DNA of 64,000 nt from CAVTRI01 sp963737075. GTDB taxonomy: Bacteria > Actinomycetota > Acidimicrobiia > Acidimicrobiales > Palsa-688. The position numbers were made by a program, and so were the translations under genes. The stretch lies in assembly GCA_963737075.1 (NCBI GenBank), contig CAVTRI010000002.1, positions 2,046,001 to 2,110,000 of the forward strand. The letters run 5' to 3'. This document shows positions 37,742 to 46,229 of the stretch, in pieces. The notes beneath the pieces were generated by a model. The model was given only the letters and a program-made list of their open reading frames with translations. It made no database searches and was not told the DNA's origin. The stretch's first letter is position 1, and the number at the start of each line of letters is the position of its first letter.

Positions 37742-38095
37742 ATGCCGAGCGATGACCAAGTAGATCGCAATCTTCAGGGCATGGACGATCTCGACTTCGT
37801 GGGTTGGAACAACGCCGACTGGACTGGCGTATTCGCCCACCACCACACCGACGACGTTCTCGTGGACTGGAAGGGACAGCCCCAAACCCGTGGCATCCAG
37901 GAGCATATTGATGCTATGAAGGCGTACGTCGAACAAAGTGGTGGCGGTATGCCGCCTCAGATCACATCGCACCCGATCAAGTTCGGGTCCGGCGAGTGGA
38001 CCTGCGTCGTCGGGGAGTTCGGCAACGGCGAACGCATGGTGACCGTAGCTAGATGGAGCGATGGCGCCATTGCTGAGGAGTACATCTGGTCGTAA
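37742..38095 (+). CDS. SnoaL-like/NTF2-fold protein
   Basis: A 117-residue intact protein. NNADWTGVFAHHHTDDVLVD with two further histidine-rich positions, GIQEHIDAMKAYVEQ, and TCVVGEFGNGERMVTVARWS are the pattern of SnoaL-like polyketide-cyclase-fold proteins. The ATG at 37742 is preceded by GAAGGGGG. It has no enzymatic neighbour. The function is open: hydrolase, cyclase and ligand-binding roles occur in this fold. Confidence 0.75.
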   Translation: MPSDDQVDRNLQGMDDLDFVGWNNADWTGVFAHHHTDDVLVDWKGQPQTRGIQEHIDAMKAYVEQSGGGMPPQITSHPIKFGSGEWTCVVGEFGNGERMVTVARWSDGAIAEEYIWS

Positions 38096-39998
38096 GCCTC
38101 AATGGTGCGCACCGATCTGTGATGCTTGCCCGGGAACGCTCCATCCCATGGCTTCAAGACTGCTGACGTTCTGACGTTCGTTTTTTCCTCGGGTCGCATG
38201 GTCAGCTACTCCTTTTATGTTGTCCTGGCCTCCTTGGGTCGGATCGGAGAGGGCTCCACTCGTGTCACCGGCGGTAGCCCGTGGACACACGGTGCGCGCT
38301 TGCGCATCGGTAAACGCAGCAATCTCAGCGGAGAACCGAGTTCAAGGCTTCTCGCGCCCAGTTATAGCTCGTCCGATTCTCAGCACTAATCGGCCTACGA
38401 GCTTAAACGGGGCGCTCAATATTTTTGTGATTCTCACTGTATCCCCACGATCACGCGGACGATCCTACGCCGCGGCCGGCGCCGACTCCACGGTTGGCCT
38501 CCCGCGACACTGGTGGGTGCCGAGGAGCGCTTCTGTGGGCTGTTCCGTCGCGCTCGTCGAACGCAGACCTGTCCGGCGCGCCGAGGCGGGCTGGATCGGA
38601 CCGAAGATGATTTAGGGCGACGAGGACGATCACGTCATGCCTCGGCAATTCCTGTCAGCTCGCGAGAGTCGGTTCGTGGAAGCGTCGGTCCCGCTGGGAC
38701 CCCACAACACCGCCCCCTTCGAGCAGACGCAGCTTCGGCTGCCGGTTGGCGCGGTGCGGCTTCGTCGATATATAGCAGCGAGCGGGCGGAGGCCGAGTCC
38801 AGGCGTACCAAAGTGGTCCGCGCGGTCCTTGACGGCGACGACTGGCTGCGCGTCGGTGCATTTCGGCGGTGTTCAGCGTAATCGTGCCGGCGCGCTGATC
38901 TTCGATCGGGCTGGGTAGCTGTTGATCTTGAAGCCGCGCTCCAAGAAAGGGTTGGACGATTCTGGGTGGACCGATCGACTCGTCGGGGGAGGCTTGTCGG
39001 CGCGAGGCGCGCGAGCAGTGTGGCCAGGAGGTCGCTCGCAGCTGACTTGTGTCGTCGATTGCCTTCGGCCGAAGCCGAACCGGCCTGGCGGCGTTCGGTT
39101 CCTGTTTGACCGCGACGCGTTCATCGATCGCAGGCTGAGCGCGATTCGGTTGCAGGAGGGTGAGATCAACGAGCACCCTTCGTGGTGCCGGCCGAGGCGA
39201 TCGCGCTGCTGGCCGGACCGTCGTGTGTTTCAGATGATTGGGCGTACTACTGGGGCGCCGCGAGCTGCCTCGATAAGTCGAGCCTGACTGCCGCCTCGAC
39301 CATCCCCTAGGTGCCGTGGATGGGCGCTTGCCATGGCGAGCGCTGGGTGGCGGAATGAGCGACGTCGGCAGATCAGCCGCCGGCGACGAAGGCGACGACG
39401 ACGTAGGCGGCGTGGCGGTCGAAGTCCTGGCGTCGGCGATCACGGACCGTGCGGTGCGGGGATCAGACTGGCTGACCACCTGGCTGGTTGACTCGATCGT
39501 GGTCATAGTTCCTCCTCTCATCAGGAGAAACCAGCTAAGAAACTGCTTGACCAGGCGGCCGTTCAGTCCAATATCTGCGCAGCTGACAGCGCGCCACCGA
39601 GAATTGACCCCCACAACCCCGTCAGAGCCCGCAAACGGCCGGCCTGGCGACAGGGTCCCCGGAAATGACAGGCTCAACACCAACCGAGGAGGTGATTCCC
39701 AGGGGTTAGACACCAAGCTCAGCGTCGGCCGCTACGCGGCCTCCGACAGCGGTTTACGAAAACTCCGGACGGAGTGTACGGATTCACCGGAAAACGCACC
39801 TAGCCGCGTTGCCCAGGTCACAGGCCCTCCGGCCCTCCAGGAGTAGCCGCTCGTTGCTATCAACCACCAAGGTTGATGGCACCCGGAGATGACCAGGTCA
39901 CGGCGATGGCAGCCCGCGACGCCTGCGGAATGGGTGATCTCGCAGTGGCCGACCATCAATTCGACGCCGGCGGGGGCCTTATGGAGGCCCTCGTCGTC
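38096..39998. other. 1.9-kb eroded region, no confident gene
   Basis: Neither strand yields a recognisable family. On the minus strand ATG 39506 has a near-perfect AGGAGG five bases upstream and opens a frame to 38655 (about 283 codons) that begins MTTIESTSQVVSQSDPRTA. After some 27 codons the composition becomes Ser/Pro/Arg-rich, which suggests a frameshifted gene. I could not identify it. Confidence 0.4.
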
Positions 39999-40943
39999 TT
40001 AAGTCGGTTGATAGATCCTTTCGGCGCGCGCCCGGGTCCGATACCGGCCGGGAGGCTGTCCGCGCGCCCGGCTGAAGGCGCGCGAGAACGCATATTCGCT
40101 TGTGTAGCCGACCGAGTTGGCGATGACTGCGACCGGATCGTCGGTTGTCCGAAGGCGCTTGGCGGCGAGGTCCATGCGCCAACGCGTGAGGTAGCTAACG
40201 GGCGGTTCGCCAACCAGCTTGGTAAAACGCCGCGTAAGTGCTGCTCGCGAAACGTGGGTGTCCGCGGCTAGAGCATCCACAGTCCAGTCTCTTTGGGGCT
40301 GCTGATGCAGCAGCGCCAACGCTTCGGCGACGATCGGATCGTGCAGGGCGCGCAGCCAGGACACCTCATGGTCGTGGGCGGTGCTCATCCAGGCGCGAAC
40401 GAGCTGCACGAAAAGAAGATCGATCAGGCGAGCCACGGCCGCCCGCGAACCGGGCTGCCCGCCGCCCAACTCAAGCTGGAGCAGACGCAGGGTGGCGCCG
40501 ACCGCGCCGTCGTCCGCTGTCACTCCCGCTATGAGATACAGCGCGCCAGGGAGCAGCGATAGGAGGGGGTGGGCGACCTCGTGGTCGTAGTCGTAGGCAC
40601 CACAAAGCAAGCGTGTCACAGCACCTTCGCCGGGAAGTTCGATCGCACCCTCGGGCGTGCGCGCCCCGGTCCGGATGGACGTCTCCAGCGGCGTCGCCGG
40701 AGCGTCGGGACTGCTCGACAGCGTGTGCGCAAGATTGGTCGGCAGGAGCACGACGTCGCCGGGCATGAGGCGGCTCCCGGGTGCATCCGCTGTGTGCAAC
40801 CAGCACGTTCCGGCCAAGACGGCGTGAAAGGTCGCTCCCGGTTGCGGGTCGACTTCCAGACCCCAAGGCTCGTGGGCCACCAGGTGCGCCAAAACCGCAC
40901 CCGCCACGCCCGCGAGTTCTAACACGTCGGTCAGAGGGTCCAC
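39999..40943 (-). CDS. AraC-family transcriptional regulator
   Basis: A 314-residue regulator. The N-terminal cupin domain (residues 1-190) carries LEVDPQPGATFHAVLAG and PGDVVLLPTNLAHTLSS. The C-terminal double helix-turn-helix (about 205-310) contains WTVDALAADTHVSRAALTRR, VGEPPVSYLTRWRMDLAAKR and NSVGYTSEYAFSRAFSRARG. It is the cupin_6-type AraC group that often controls redox or alkylhydroperoxidase-type genes. It is divergent from the peroxiredoxin gene 148 bases away and probably regulates it. Start GTG 40943. Confidence 0.87.
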   Translation of the reverse strand: MDPLTDVLELAGVAGAVLAHLVAHEPWGLEVDPQPGATFHAVLAGTCWLHTADAPGSRLMPGDVVLLPTNLAHTLSSSPDAPATPLETSIRTGARTPEGAIELPGEGAVTRLLCGAYDYDHEVAHPLLSLLPGALYLIAGVTADDGAVGATLRLLQLELGGGQPGSRAAVARLIDLLFVQLVRAWMSTAHDHEVSWLRALHDPIVAEALALLHQQPQRDWTVDALAADTHVSRAALTRRFTKLVGEPPVSYLTRWRMDLAAKRLRTTDDPVAVIANSVGYTSEYAFSRAFSRARGQPPGRYRTRARAERIYQPT

Positions 40944-41040
40944 CGACTATACGATACCTATTGACGCGGCGGCCACCGCCGAGGCGAGCGTTTCAGATAA
41001 GAATCTGCCTGTTCTGGGCATTGTTCAGGTCACTAGATGG

Positions 41041-41057
41041 GTGTCAGAGTACGACAC
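41041..41057. promoter_or_regulatory. Short dyad between AraC and peroxiredoxin genes
   Basis: GTGTC-N7-GACAC lies 35 bases before the peroxiredoxin start. It is a perfect 5-bp inverted repeat in the divergent control region. A role as a regulator site is inferred only. Confidence 0.35.
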
Positions 41058-41091
41058 ACTCTGCCCACACACCACCAATTAGGAGCTGATC

Positions 41092-41580
41092 ATGCCATTG
41101 CTTCACCCTGGTGACCTTTTCCCCGAGCTGTCACTCACGATCCCCGGCGAGGAGAGTCTTCGAGTGCCTGAGACATTCGACGGCCAGTTCGGCGTGATGC
41201 TGTTCAATCGGGGCGCGTGGTGCCCCTACTGCAACGCCCAGCTGCGCGCCTTCCAGCGCGCCAGCGCCAACCTCGCCGCCCACGGCGTCCGGCTCGCGTC
41301 CTTGTCGGTCGACGACGAAGCCACCACTGCTGGCCTCATCGCCAAGCACGGCCTGACCTTTCCGGTCGGTTTCGGCGCCGACGCGGGCGCGATCGCCGAG
41401 CTGACCGGCGCCTTCGTCAATCCGGACCCGGTGTACCTCCAGGCCACCGGCTTCGTCCTCGACCCGAACGGCAGGGTCGTCGTCAGCGTCTACTCCAGCG
41501 GGGCCATCGGCCGTCTCGTCCCCGAGGACGTAGCCGGGCTGGTCCGCTATCTTCGCGAGCACGCCGCCCAGCCGGCATAA
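41092..41580 (+). CDS. Peroxiredoxin (AhpC/TSA family)
   Basis: A 162-residue thioredoxin-fold peroxidase. The motif FNRGAWCPYCNAQLRAF places Cys44 and Cys47 in a CxxC arrangement; Cys44 aligns with the peroxidatic position. LASLSVDDEATTAGLIAKHG and FPVGFGADAG follow, and the C-terminus has FVLDPNGRVVVSVYSSG. This is the redoxin subgroup common in Actinobacteria that reduces peroxides at the expense of a thiol donor. AGGAG six bases before ATG 41092 fixes the start. Divergent AraC suggests induction by a stress signal. Confidence 0.85.
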   Translation: MPLLHPGDLFPELSLTIPGEESLRVPETFDGQFGVMLFNRGAWCPYCNAQLRAFQRASANLAAHGVRLASLSVDDEATTAGLIAKHGLTFPVGFGADAGAIAELTGAFVNPDPVYLQATGFVLDPNGRVVVSVYSSGAIGRLVPEDVAGLVRYLREHAAQPA

Positions 41581-41721
41581 CCCCGCCGGGAGCCGCTGGG
41601 AACGCACCGTGATGCCCCTGCTCCTACGGCCCACCACCGGCCGTCGGCGGCGGGTTCCAGACCAATGCGACCGCGAGACTGGGTGGTAACCAACGGCTCA
41701 TACCCCTGCACGGGAGGGATC

Positions 41722-41990
41722 ATGGATGACGACCTTGCATCTCTGACACAACAACAACTTGTCCTGGAGGTGGTCCGCCTCCGTGACGGCATTCGTCGAC
41801 ATCGCGACAGCACTGGCCACGAGCTCTGCTGGCATCATCCGAGCTCTGGGGTCTGTTACCCGAAGCGACTGATCCGCTTCCCACCGTGCCCGAGTGGCCA
41901 CAGTTCATGCATGGTTGCATTCGCTATCGGCAGTCACTCGATGACCACACTCCGACCGCACCGCGCTCGACGGCGGAGTACGAGCGCTGA
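41722..41990 (+). pseudogene. Small conserved actinobacterial protein, one frameshift
   Basis: MDDDLASLTQQQLVLEVVRL and RDGIRRHRDSTGHELCWHHP are followed, after a single-base shift near 41840, by ELWGLLPEATDPLPTVPEWP and QFMHGCIRYRQSLDDHTP. The joined 89-residue protein matches a small protein often seen near regulatory or toxin-type loci in Actinobacteria. I know no function for it. The start has GGGAGG six bases upstream. Its end overlaps an opposite-strand small gene. Confidence 0.55.
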
Positions 41991-42149
41991 CGTTCGATAT
42001 TCCTCTTCCAGATAAACGAAGTGTAACGCCGCGAGACCGCCTCGCCACTACCAGAAGCTTTTCCGCTGTGATCGGACCGCCGCGCACAATGAGAACGGAG
42101 TCGTCGGGGAGCTCCTCGGCACGTAGGAATGGCTCTATGGGTTCCAATG
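41905..42149 (-). CDS. Small protein, probably degraded; family of unknown function
   Basis: About 81 residues from a TTG start. EPIEPFLRAEELPDDSVLIV and RGGPITAEKLLVVARRS resemble a small actinobacterial family beginning with the EELPDDxxxxVRGG pattern. The part after about residue 50 no longer looks like the family and overlaps the opposite gene, so the 3' end is probably replaced or shifted. Confidence 0.35.
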
Positions 42150-42816
42150 CACACGCCTCCGGCCGGCCAACCACCCGACAGTTGTTTTCGGAACGAAGTC
42201 TCTGAAGGATCCCCGCAGGGCGGATCCGGAAGGTCGACGAGACGTGCCCCCTCGCGAAAATGAGACAAAATAAGGCCAGAGTGAGCGTCTAAATTGCTTT
42301 CTGCGTCTAGTTCAGGACTAGAATTGGCGCCGACCAGTCCCTAAACGAAATCTACAGGGCAGAAACCACACCCACGCTGATCTGCTATTCCACAAAAGGA
42401 CCCACAAAAAAGGAAGAGAGATTTGCGCTTCGAGACCGTCCGATTCGGCCACTCTCGCAGCCCTCCAGGGCAGGTCAGAGGTTATAACATCGCCACGGAC
42501 AACCAAGTCCGACGTTCGGGATAGGGTCTGGAGGCTCCCGGGCTGATTTCACAGCGCGGAAGATACCGCCATCGCCGCAACTTGCTTTCCTGAACATGTC
42601 TCCCGAAACGTCCCAGAGATTGGGGGAGACACGCCACACTCAGTCTCCCGTTTACCCGTCGATTCGGCGAGCCCGTCGTGTCGGGCGTACTTCTCGATCA
42701 TGGGAACCAGGACCCGTAGGGAAGCTCAACACCGGCGGGGCGAGCTCGGAGTGTCTCATCCACCGCGACGTCGGAACCGACGGCTGTCACCAACGACGCC
42801 ACTGACGGGGATCAGA
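42150..42816. other. Island right border and gene-free stretch
   Basis: It contains the right att-type repeat (42429-42480) and, on the minus strand just beyond it, a good -10-like TATAAC (42488-42483). That is the position expected for the original tRNA-Ser promoter. No gene was recognised. Confidence 0.5.
42429..42480 (+). repeat. Right att-type direct repeat (tRNA-Ser 5' half)
   Basis: It is identical to 14724-14775 except at 42460 and in the same orientation. It contains the 5' half of the tRNA (acceptor 5' strand, D arm, part of the anticodon arm) and 14 bases of 5' flank, but no 3' half. It cannot make a tRNA. Confidence 0.8.
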
Positions 42817-44436
42817 ATGGGCGCCGATCAGCGAACGTCGCTCGATTCGAAGCGGGAGGCCTGGCAGCCCGTGCGTGGACCGATGCTCCAACATCGAGGC
42901 TTGGGTGGTTTGAGTGCTTGGCGCGCCCTGGTGGTCGTCGCGTCATTTTGTGCCGTGGCCCCCGGTGTTCTTGCCTGCTCCGGTAGCAATGGCGCCAGGC
43001 ATGAGTCTGGCGCCGGTCACGGGAGCGTCGTCGTCACCGTCGACGTGGCGCATCCGGGGGCGGTGCTGGCGACCGATTTCCTGGGGTTGTCGTTCGAGGC
43101 GTCGGTTCTCGGCTCGGATCTCTTCGATCCGGATCGATCCAACCTGCGGGCGTTGATGCTCGATCTTGGCGTCGGGCGTCTCCGATTCGGGGGCAATAGT
43201 GTCGACCGAGTGGCGGCGTGGACGGCCGTCCCGGCCGCCCCGTTGCCGCCTTGGGCGCATAGCCGGGTGACCCCCGCCGACCTGGCTCGCGTGGGGGCAC
43301 TGGCCGCCGCGACAGGGTGGAAGGTCGACCTGGGCCTGACCCTGGGCCATCCCGATCCGGCCGCCGCCGCGGACGAGGCGGCAACCGCGGTGCGACTCAT
43401 CGGTAAGGGGTTGGGCTCTGTCCAGGTCGGCAACGAGCCCGATCTGCTCGGCAACGTCCGGGCCGCGTACGCGGAGGCCGGCTACCGCGCCGACGTCGCT
43501 GCCTATCGGGCCAGCATCGCGGCAGTGGCGCCCGGCGCCGGCATATCCGGTCCTGACACGGCACTGCCCGCTCGGTTGGCGTCGTATGGCGCCGATGACG
43601 GCGCCTCTTTGGTGTCGCTGAGCCAGCATTTCTATCCCCTGACGCGGTGTGGCGGGCGCACGCCGACCATCGATCAATTGCTGTCCGCCGCCACGCTCAA
43701 CTCGGAGGTGCGTCTGGCCGACACTACGGTCGGGGCCGGCCGCACCCTGGGTGCACCCGTCCGCCTCGACGAGACCAACTCGGTGTCCTGCGGTGGTCAG
43801 GACGGCGTCAGCAACACTCTGGCGGCCGCCCTTTGGATGGTGGAGTACCTCGTTACCGTCGCTCAACGCGGCGTGAATGGCGTGGGCATTCAGGGGGGAC
43901 TGGCGGCCTGCCGGGGCTACACGCCGCTATGCGTCCCTGGAGCGAAGGGCCCGGCGGCGGGGACGGCGCCGGGCATCGACCCTGTGGCTGACGCCTCGCT
44001 AGGTGCGGCGGCTTCGCTTGACGGCCGCCTGGTTGTCCAGCCCGACTTCTACGGGCTGCTGCTGGTGCATGAGCTCGAAGGGGGCCGGTGGCTACCGTGC
44101 AGGACCAACCAGCCGACGGCTGCGTGGGAGGCGGCGGTGAAGATGCCAGATGGTGCCGTGCGCGTCGTCATCATCAATCCGTCGCCCGGCGCGACCGCCG
44201 ACATCATTGTTCGCACTCCCGGTCGCGACGGCCGAGGGAGCGTACAGTGGCTGACCGGCCCGTCGCTTGGGGCGACGTCGGGCGTGAACCTGGGCGGCGC
44301 GGAAGTTGGGGCAGACGGTACGTGGACACCTCGCCCCGACAACGTTCTTGCTCGTAGCGCCGACGGTGTCCACGTCCAGGTCCCGGCGGCAACCGCAGCG
44401 CTGGTCACTGTCCCGATCGGCTCGTCGCATGTCTGA
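42817..44436 (+). CDS. Exported lipoprotein with glycoside hydrolase GH79-like domain
   Basis: A 539-residue protein. The N-terminal segment is positively charged, followed by a hydrophobic helix and lipobox GVLACSGS (lipidated Cys near residue 50), so it is a membrane-anchored extracellular lipoprotein. The catalytic barrel has LGVGRLRFGGNSVDR, GSVQVGNEPDLLG (NEP, the usual acid/base Glu) and APVRLDETNSVSCGG with a second Glu in the nucleophile position. A C-terminal beta-domain ends VPAATAALVTVPIG. This matches GH79 (beta-glucuronidase/heparanase-like) enzymes. ATG 42817 is preferred; ATG 42700 is an alternative. The substrate is unknown. Confidence 0.78.
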   Translation: MGADQRTSLDSKREAWQPVRGPMLQHRGLGGLSAWRALVVVASFCAVAPGVLACSGSNGARHESGAGHGSVVVTVDVAHPGAVLATDFLGLSFEASVLGSDLFDPDRSNLRALMLDLGVGRLRFGGNSVDRVAAWTAVPAAPLPPWAHSRVTPADLARVGALAAATGWKVDLGLTLGHPDPAAAADEAATAVRLIGKGLGSVQVGNEPDLLGNVRAAYAEAGYRADVAAYRASIAAVAPGAGISGPDTALPARLASYGADDGASLVSLSQHFYPLTRCGGRTPTIDQLLSAATLNSEVRLADTTVGAGRTLGAPVRLDETNSVSCGGQDGVSNTLAAALWMVEYLVTVAQRGVNGVGIQGGLAACRGYTPLCVPGAKGPAAGTAPGIDPVADASLGAAASLDGRLVVQPDFYGLLLVHELEGGRWLPCRTNQPTAAWEAAVKMPDGAVRVVIINPSPGATADIIVRTPGRDGRGSVQWLTGPSLGATSGVNLGGAEVGADGTWTPRPDNVLARSADGVHVQVPAATAALVTVPIGSSHV

Positions 44437-45004
44437 CCGGCCAAACCTCCAGCCCGGTGAATTTGGCGTACGTGGACGCAATTCCATGAGCGTGATGCTT
44501 CAAAGATTTGACCGAGTGTCCATCAGGGCCGCTGGCCGTTCCTGGCGTCGACCCACGGGTCGAGACGTGCGAGATCGAGCCGGGGCAGCACAACCTGAGC
44601 CCAGGCCGGCTGCAGGCCACGGGACACGCCTCTCGTCCCTCATGGCCGCCCGAGGACACGTGGAGATGCCGTTCTGCGTGGCTTTCTGTCTACAAGACGG
44701 ACCCAGCCGCACGTTACGCTGGTCAGGATCGGAGCGGCCAGGCCGACATATGTTTACGTTGAGTTAGGAGGTCGCGATGGCCTCGCGACCCACATCGCCG
44801 CTTCCCGTCGGCGCTTGATCTCACTGCTCTCAGGCATACACCGCGGTAACACCAGCGAAACGCCGGTTGGTGCGACTGACAGGTCGGATTGAAGTCAAAT
44901 CTGTCCCGTGACCCATCGGGTCGTAAGGCCATTGGCGAAGCCGGGCAGGACCGACTGGGGGGTCTCTCCTCCCAGCCAGCCCGTACCGGCGGGCCTAGTC
45001 GCGG
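44437..45004. other. 568 bases without a recognisable gene
   Basis: Open frames on both strands lack family motifs. A T(T)TACGTTGAG-TTAGGAGG-type site near 44756-44772 precedes a very short frame only. No repeats were recognised. Confidence 0.5.
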
Positions 45005-45391
45005 TCAGCGCGCCGGTTGGAAAAGCTCGACGACGTTGCCGGAGGGGTCCTGCAGGAGGATCTGCTTGCCGCCAGGGCCCTGGATGATGTTGTTGCGGAA
45101 CTGGGCGCCGGTGTCGCGGAGGCGAGCGACTTCAGCATCGATGTCGTCGACAATCAAGTGGATGCGGTTCCAGCCGCCGGGCCTGGGCTTAGCGCCGTCG
45201 GGCATCGGCCTGCCTGCCGAGCTGGTCGGTCCGCTGAGCAGGAGCCGCAGATTGCCGCGGCCGACGTCGGCGAAGACAGGCGGAAAGTTGTTGAGGACCT
45301 CGAAGTCCAGGACCTTGGTGTAGAAGGCGACGGCGTCCTCGACGTCGTTGACGATGTAGCGGACATTCACTGTCGCAGTCGGGTCGGTCAT
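45005..45391 (-). CDS. VOC-superfamily (glyoxalase/bleomycin-resistance fold) protein
   Basis: A 128-residue protein with the paired beta-alpha-beta-beta-beta modules of the vicinal-oxygen-chelate fold: VRYIVNDVEDAVAFYTKVLD at the start, RIHLIVDDIDAEVARLRDTG in the middle, and ILLQDPSGNVVELFQPAR at the end. His and Glu positions for metal binding are present. It starts 17 bases after the ArsR-ArsC fusion gene and is probably co-transcribed. It has no cysteines, so it is not a typical ArsI C-As lyase despite the context. The ATG at 45391 is preferred over the longer frame. Confidence 0.82.
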   Translation of the reverse strand: MTDPTATVNVRYIVNDVEDAVAFYTKVLDFEVLNNFPPVFADVGRGNLRLLLSGPTSSAGRPMPDGAKPRPGGWNRIHLIVDDIDAEVARLRDTGAQFRNNIIQGPGGKQILLQDPSGNVVELFQPAR

Positions 45392-45407
45392 TGCTGCTCC
45401 TGGCTTT

Positions 45408-46181
45408 TCAGGGCGCGGGTGCGCCGTTGGTAAAGACCGCGAGCAGGAACCCGACGCGGGTCTCGAGCTCCGTCGCGAGCTGCTGGAAGGCGGGGTAAGT
45501 GGACTTATCGTCGGCTCCACCAGCGGCCGGGTCGGGGATGCTCCAATGGATCGTCTCGGGGTGGCCGGGGAACTCGGGGCAGATCTCGCGCACCCGATCG
45601 CACAAGCTGATCACCCAGTCAAAGCGGCGGTCGGAGAACACGCTCAGATGCTTCGACTCGTGGCCCACTAGGTCGATGCCGAGCTCGTCTCGCATCACCC
45701 GGACCGCGTTCGCGTGCAGCGGCTTGGGGTGGCTGCCGGCGCTGTAGGCCTGGACGCGCCCGCCGGAACGATGTCGGGCCAGCGCCTCGGCCATCTGTGA
45801 TCGAGCGCTGTTGCCCGTGCACAAGAAAAGCACCGACACCTGGAGTCGGTCGCTGCCGCCTGACGGCGGGGTGAGCGCAAGTCCTGGGTGAAGAGCGCCG
45901 GCGGTCGCCGACAGGAGCTCACTGCAACGAGTCAGATCGGCGGTGTAGTAGGCGTCGCGGCCATCGGCTGAACTCCGCCGCGTCGAGACCAGGCCGGCCC
46001 CTCGGAGCTTGCCCAGGTGGTAGGACACCAGATTCTGCGCCTCACCGACCTCGCCCATCAGCTCCTGCACGGTCCTATCGCTCCTGGCCAGCTCGCCCAG
46101 CAGCCGCCAACGCAGCGGATGGCCCACCAGCTGAAAGAACTCGGGCGGGGAGATCTCTAGAGCGGCGGGCGACGCCTTCAT
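45408..46181 (-). CDS. ArsR-type regulator fused to ArsC-type arsenate reductase
   Basis: A 257-residue fusion. Residues 10-95 form an ArsR winged helix-turn-helix: FFQLVGHPLRWRLLGELARS, GEAQNLVSYHLGKLRGAGLV. Residues 113-257 form a low-molecular-weight-phosphatase-type arsenate reductase with the P-loop FLCTGNSARSQMAEAL (Cys121, Arg127, CX5R) and the later Asp-Pro in SIPDPAAGG. The usual ArsR metal-binding ELCVCDL cysteines are missing, so inducer sensing must use other residues or the fused domain. The start faces tandem dyads that look like its operators, so it is probably autoregulated. Confidence 0.88.
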   Translation of the reverse strand: MKASPAALEISPPEFFQLVGHPLRWRLLGELARSDRTVQELMGEVGEAQNLVSYHLGKLRGAGLVSTRRSSADGRDAYYTADLTRCSELLSATAGALHPGLALTPPSGGSDRLQVSVLFLCTGNSARSQMAEALARHRSGGRVQAYSAGSHPKPLHANAVRVMRDELGIDLVGHESKHLSVFSDRRFDWVISLCDRVREICPEFPGHPETIHWSIPDPAAGGADDKSTYPAFQQLATELETRVGFLLAVFTNGAPAP

Positions 46182-46195
46182 CGCTGAGACGTTAC

Positions 46196-46229
46196 ATCAA
46201 CTGAGTTCGATACGTCAAGTGAGGTTGAT
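46196..46229. promoter_or_regulatory. Two tandem ArsR-type dyads upstream of the fusion gene
   Basis: ATCAA-CTGAGT-TCGAT (46196-46211) and GTCAA-GTGAGG-TTGAT (46214-46229) share the layout ATCAA-N6-TTGAT and lie 15-48 bases before the start. Two sites side by side suggest cooperative autorepression. Binding is inferred from position and symmetry. Confidence 0.6.

Larger units (their letters stand above)
14724..42480. mobile_element. Probable integrated genomic island bounded by tRNA-Ser half repeats
   Basis: The 27.8-kb segment lies between the two 52-bp direct repeats and starts with a tyrosine-recombinase pseudogene. It contains insertion sequences, transposase remnants, regulators with small operons and many gene fragments, while the DNA to its left is entirely intact. 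No conjugation, replication or phage structural genes were recognised, so it is an immobilised, decayed island and not a live element. Later insertions (IS1111-type, IS256-type, Tn3) are nested inside. The size could include several successive arrivals. Confidence 0.6.

Noticed and set aside
38655..39716. A 353-codon minus-strand frame
   Set aside because: It has a strong ribosome binding site at the internal ATG 39506, but nearly all of it is Ser/Pro/Arg-rich with no motif; treated as an eroded region and not a gene.
42429..42480. A second tRNA-Ser gene
   Set aside because: Only the 5' half with part of the anticodon arm is present; the 3' half, variable arm and T arm are missing.
45005..45391. 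VOC protein as an ArsI-type C-As lyase
   Set aside because: It is next to the ArsR-ArsC gene, but it has no cysteines, which ArsI enzymes need to bind the organoarsenical.
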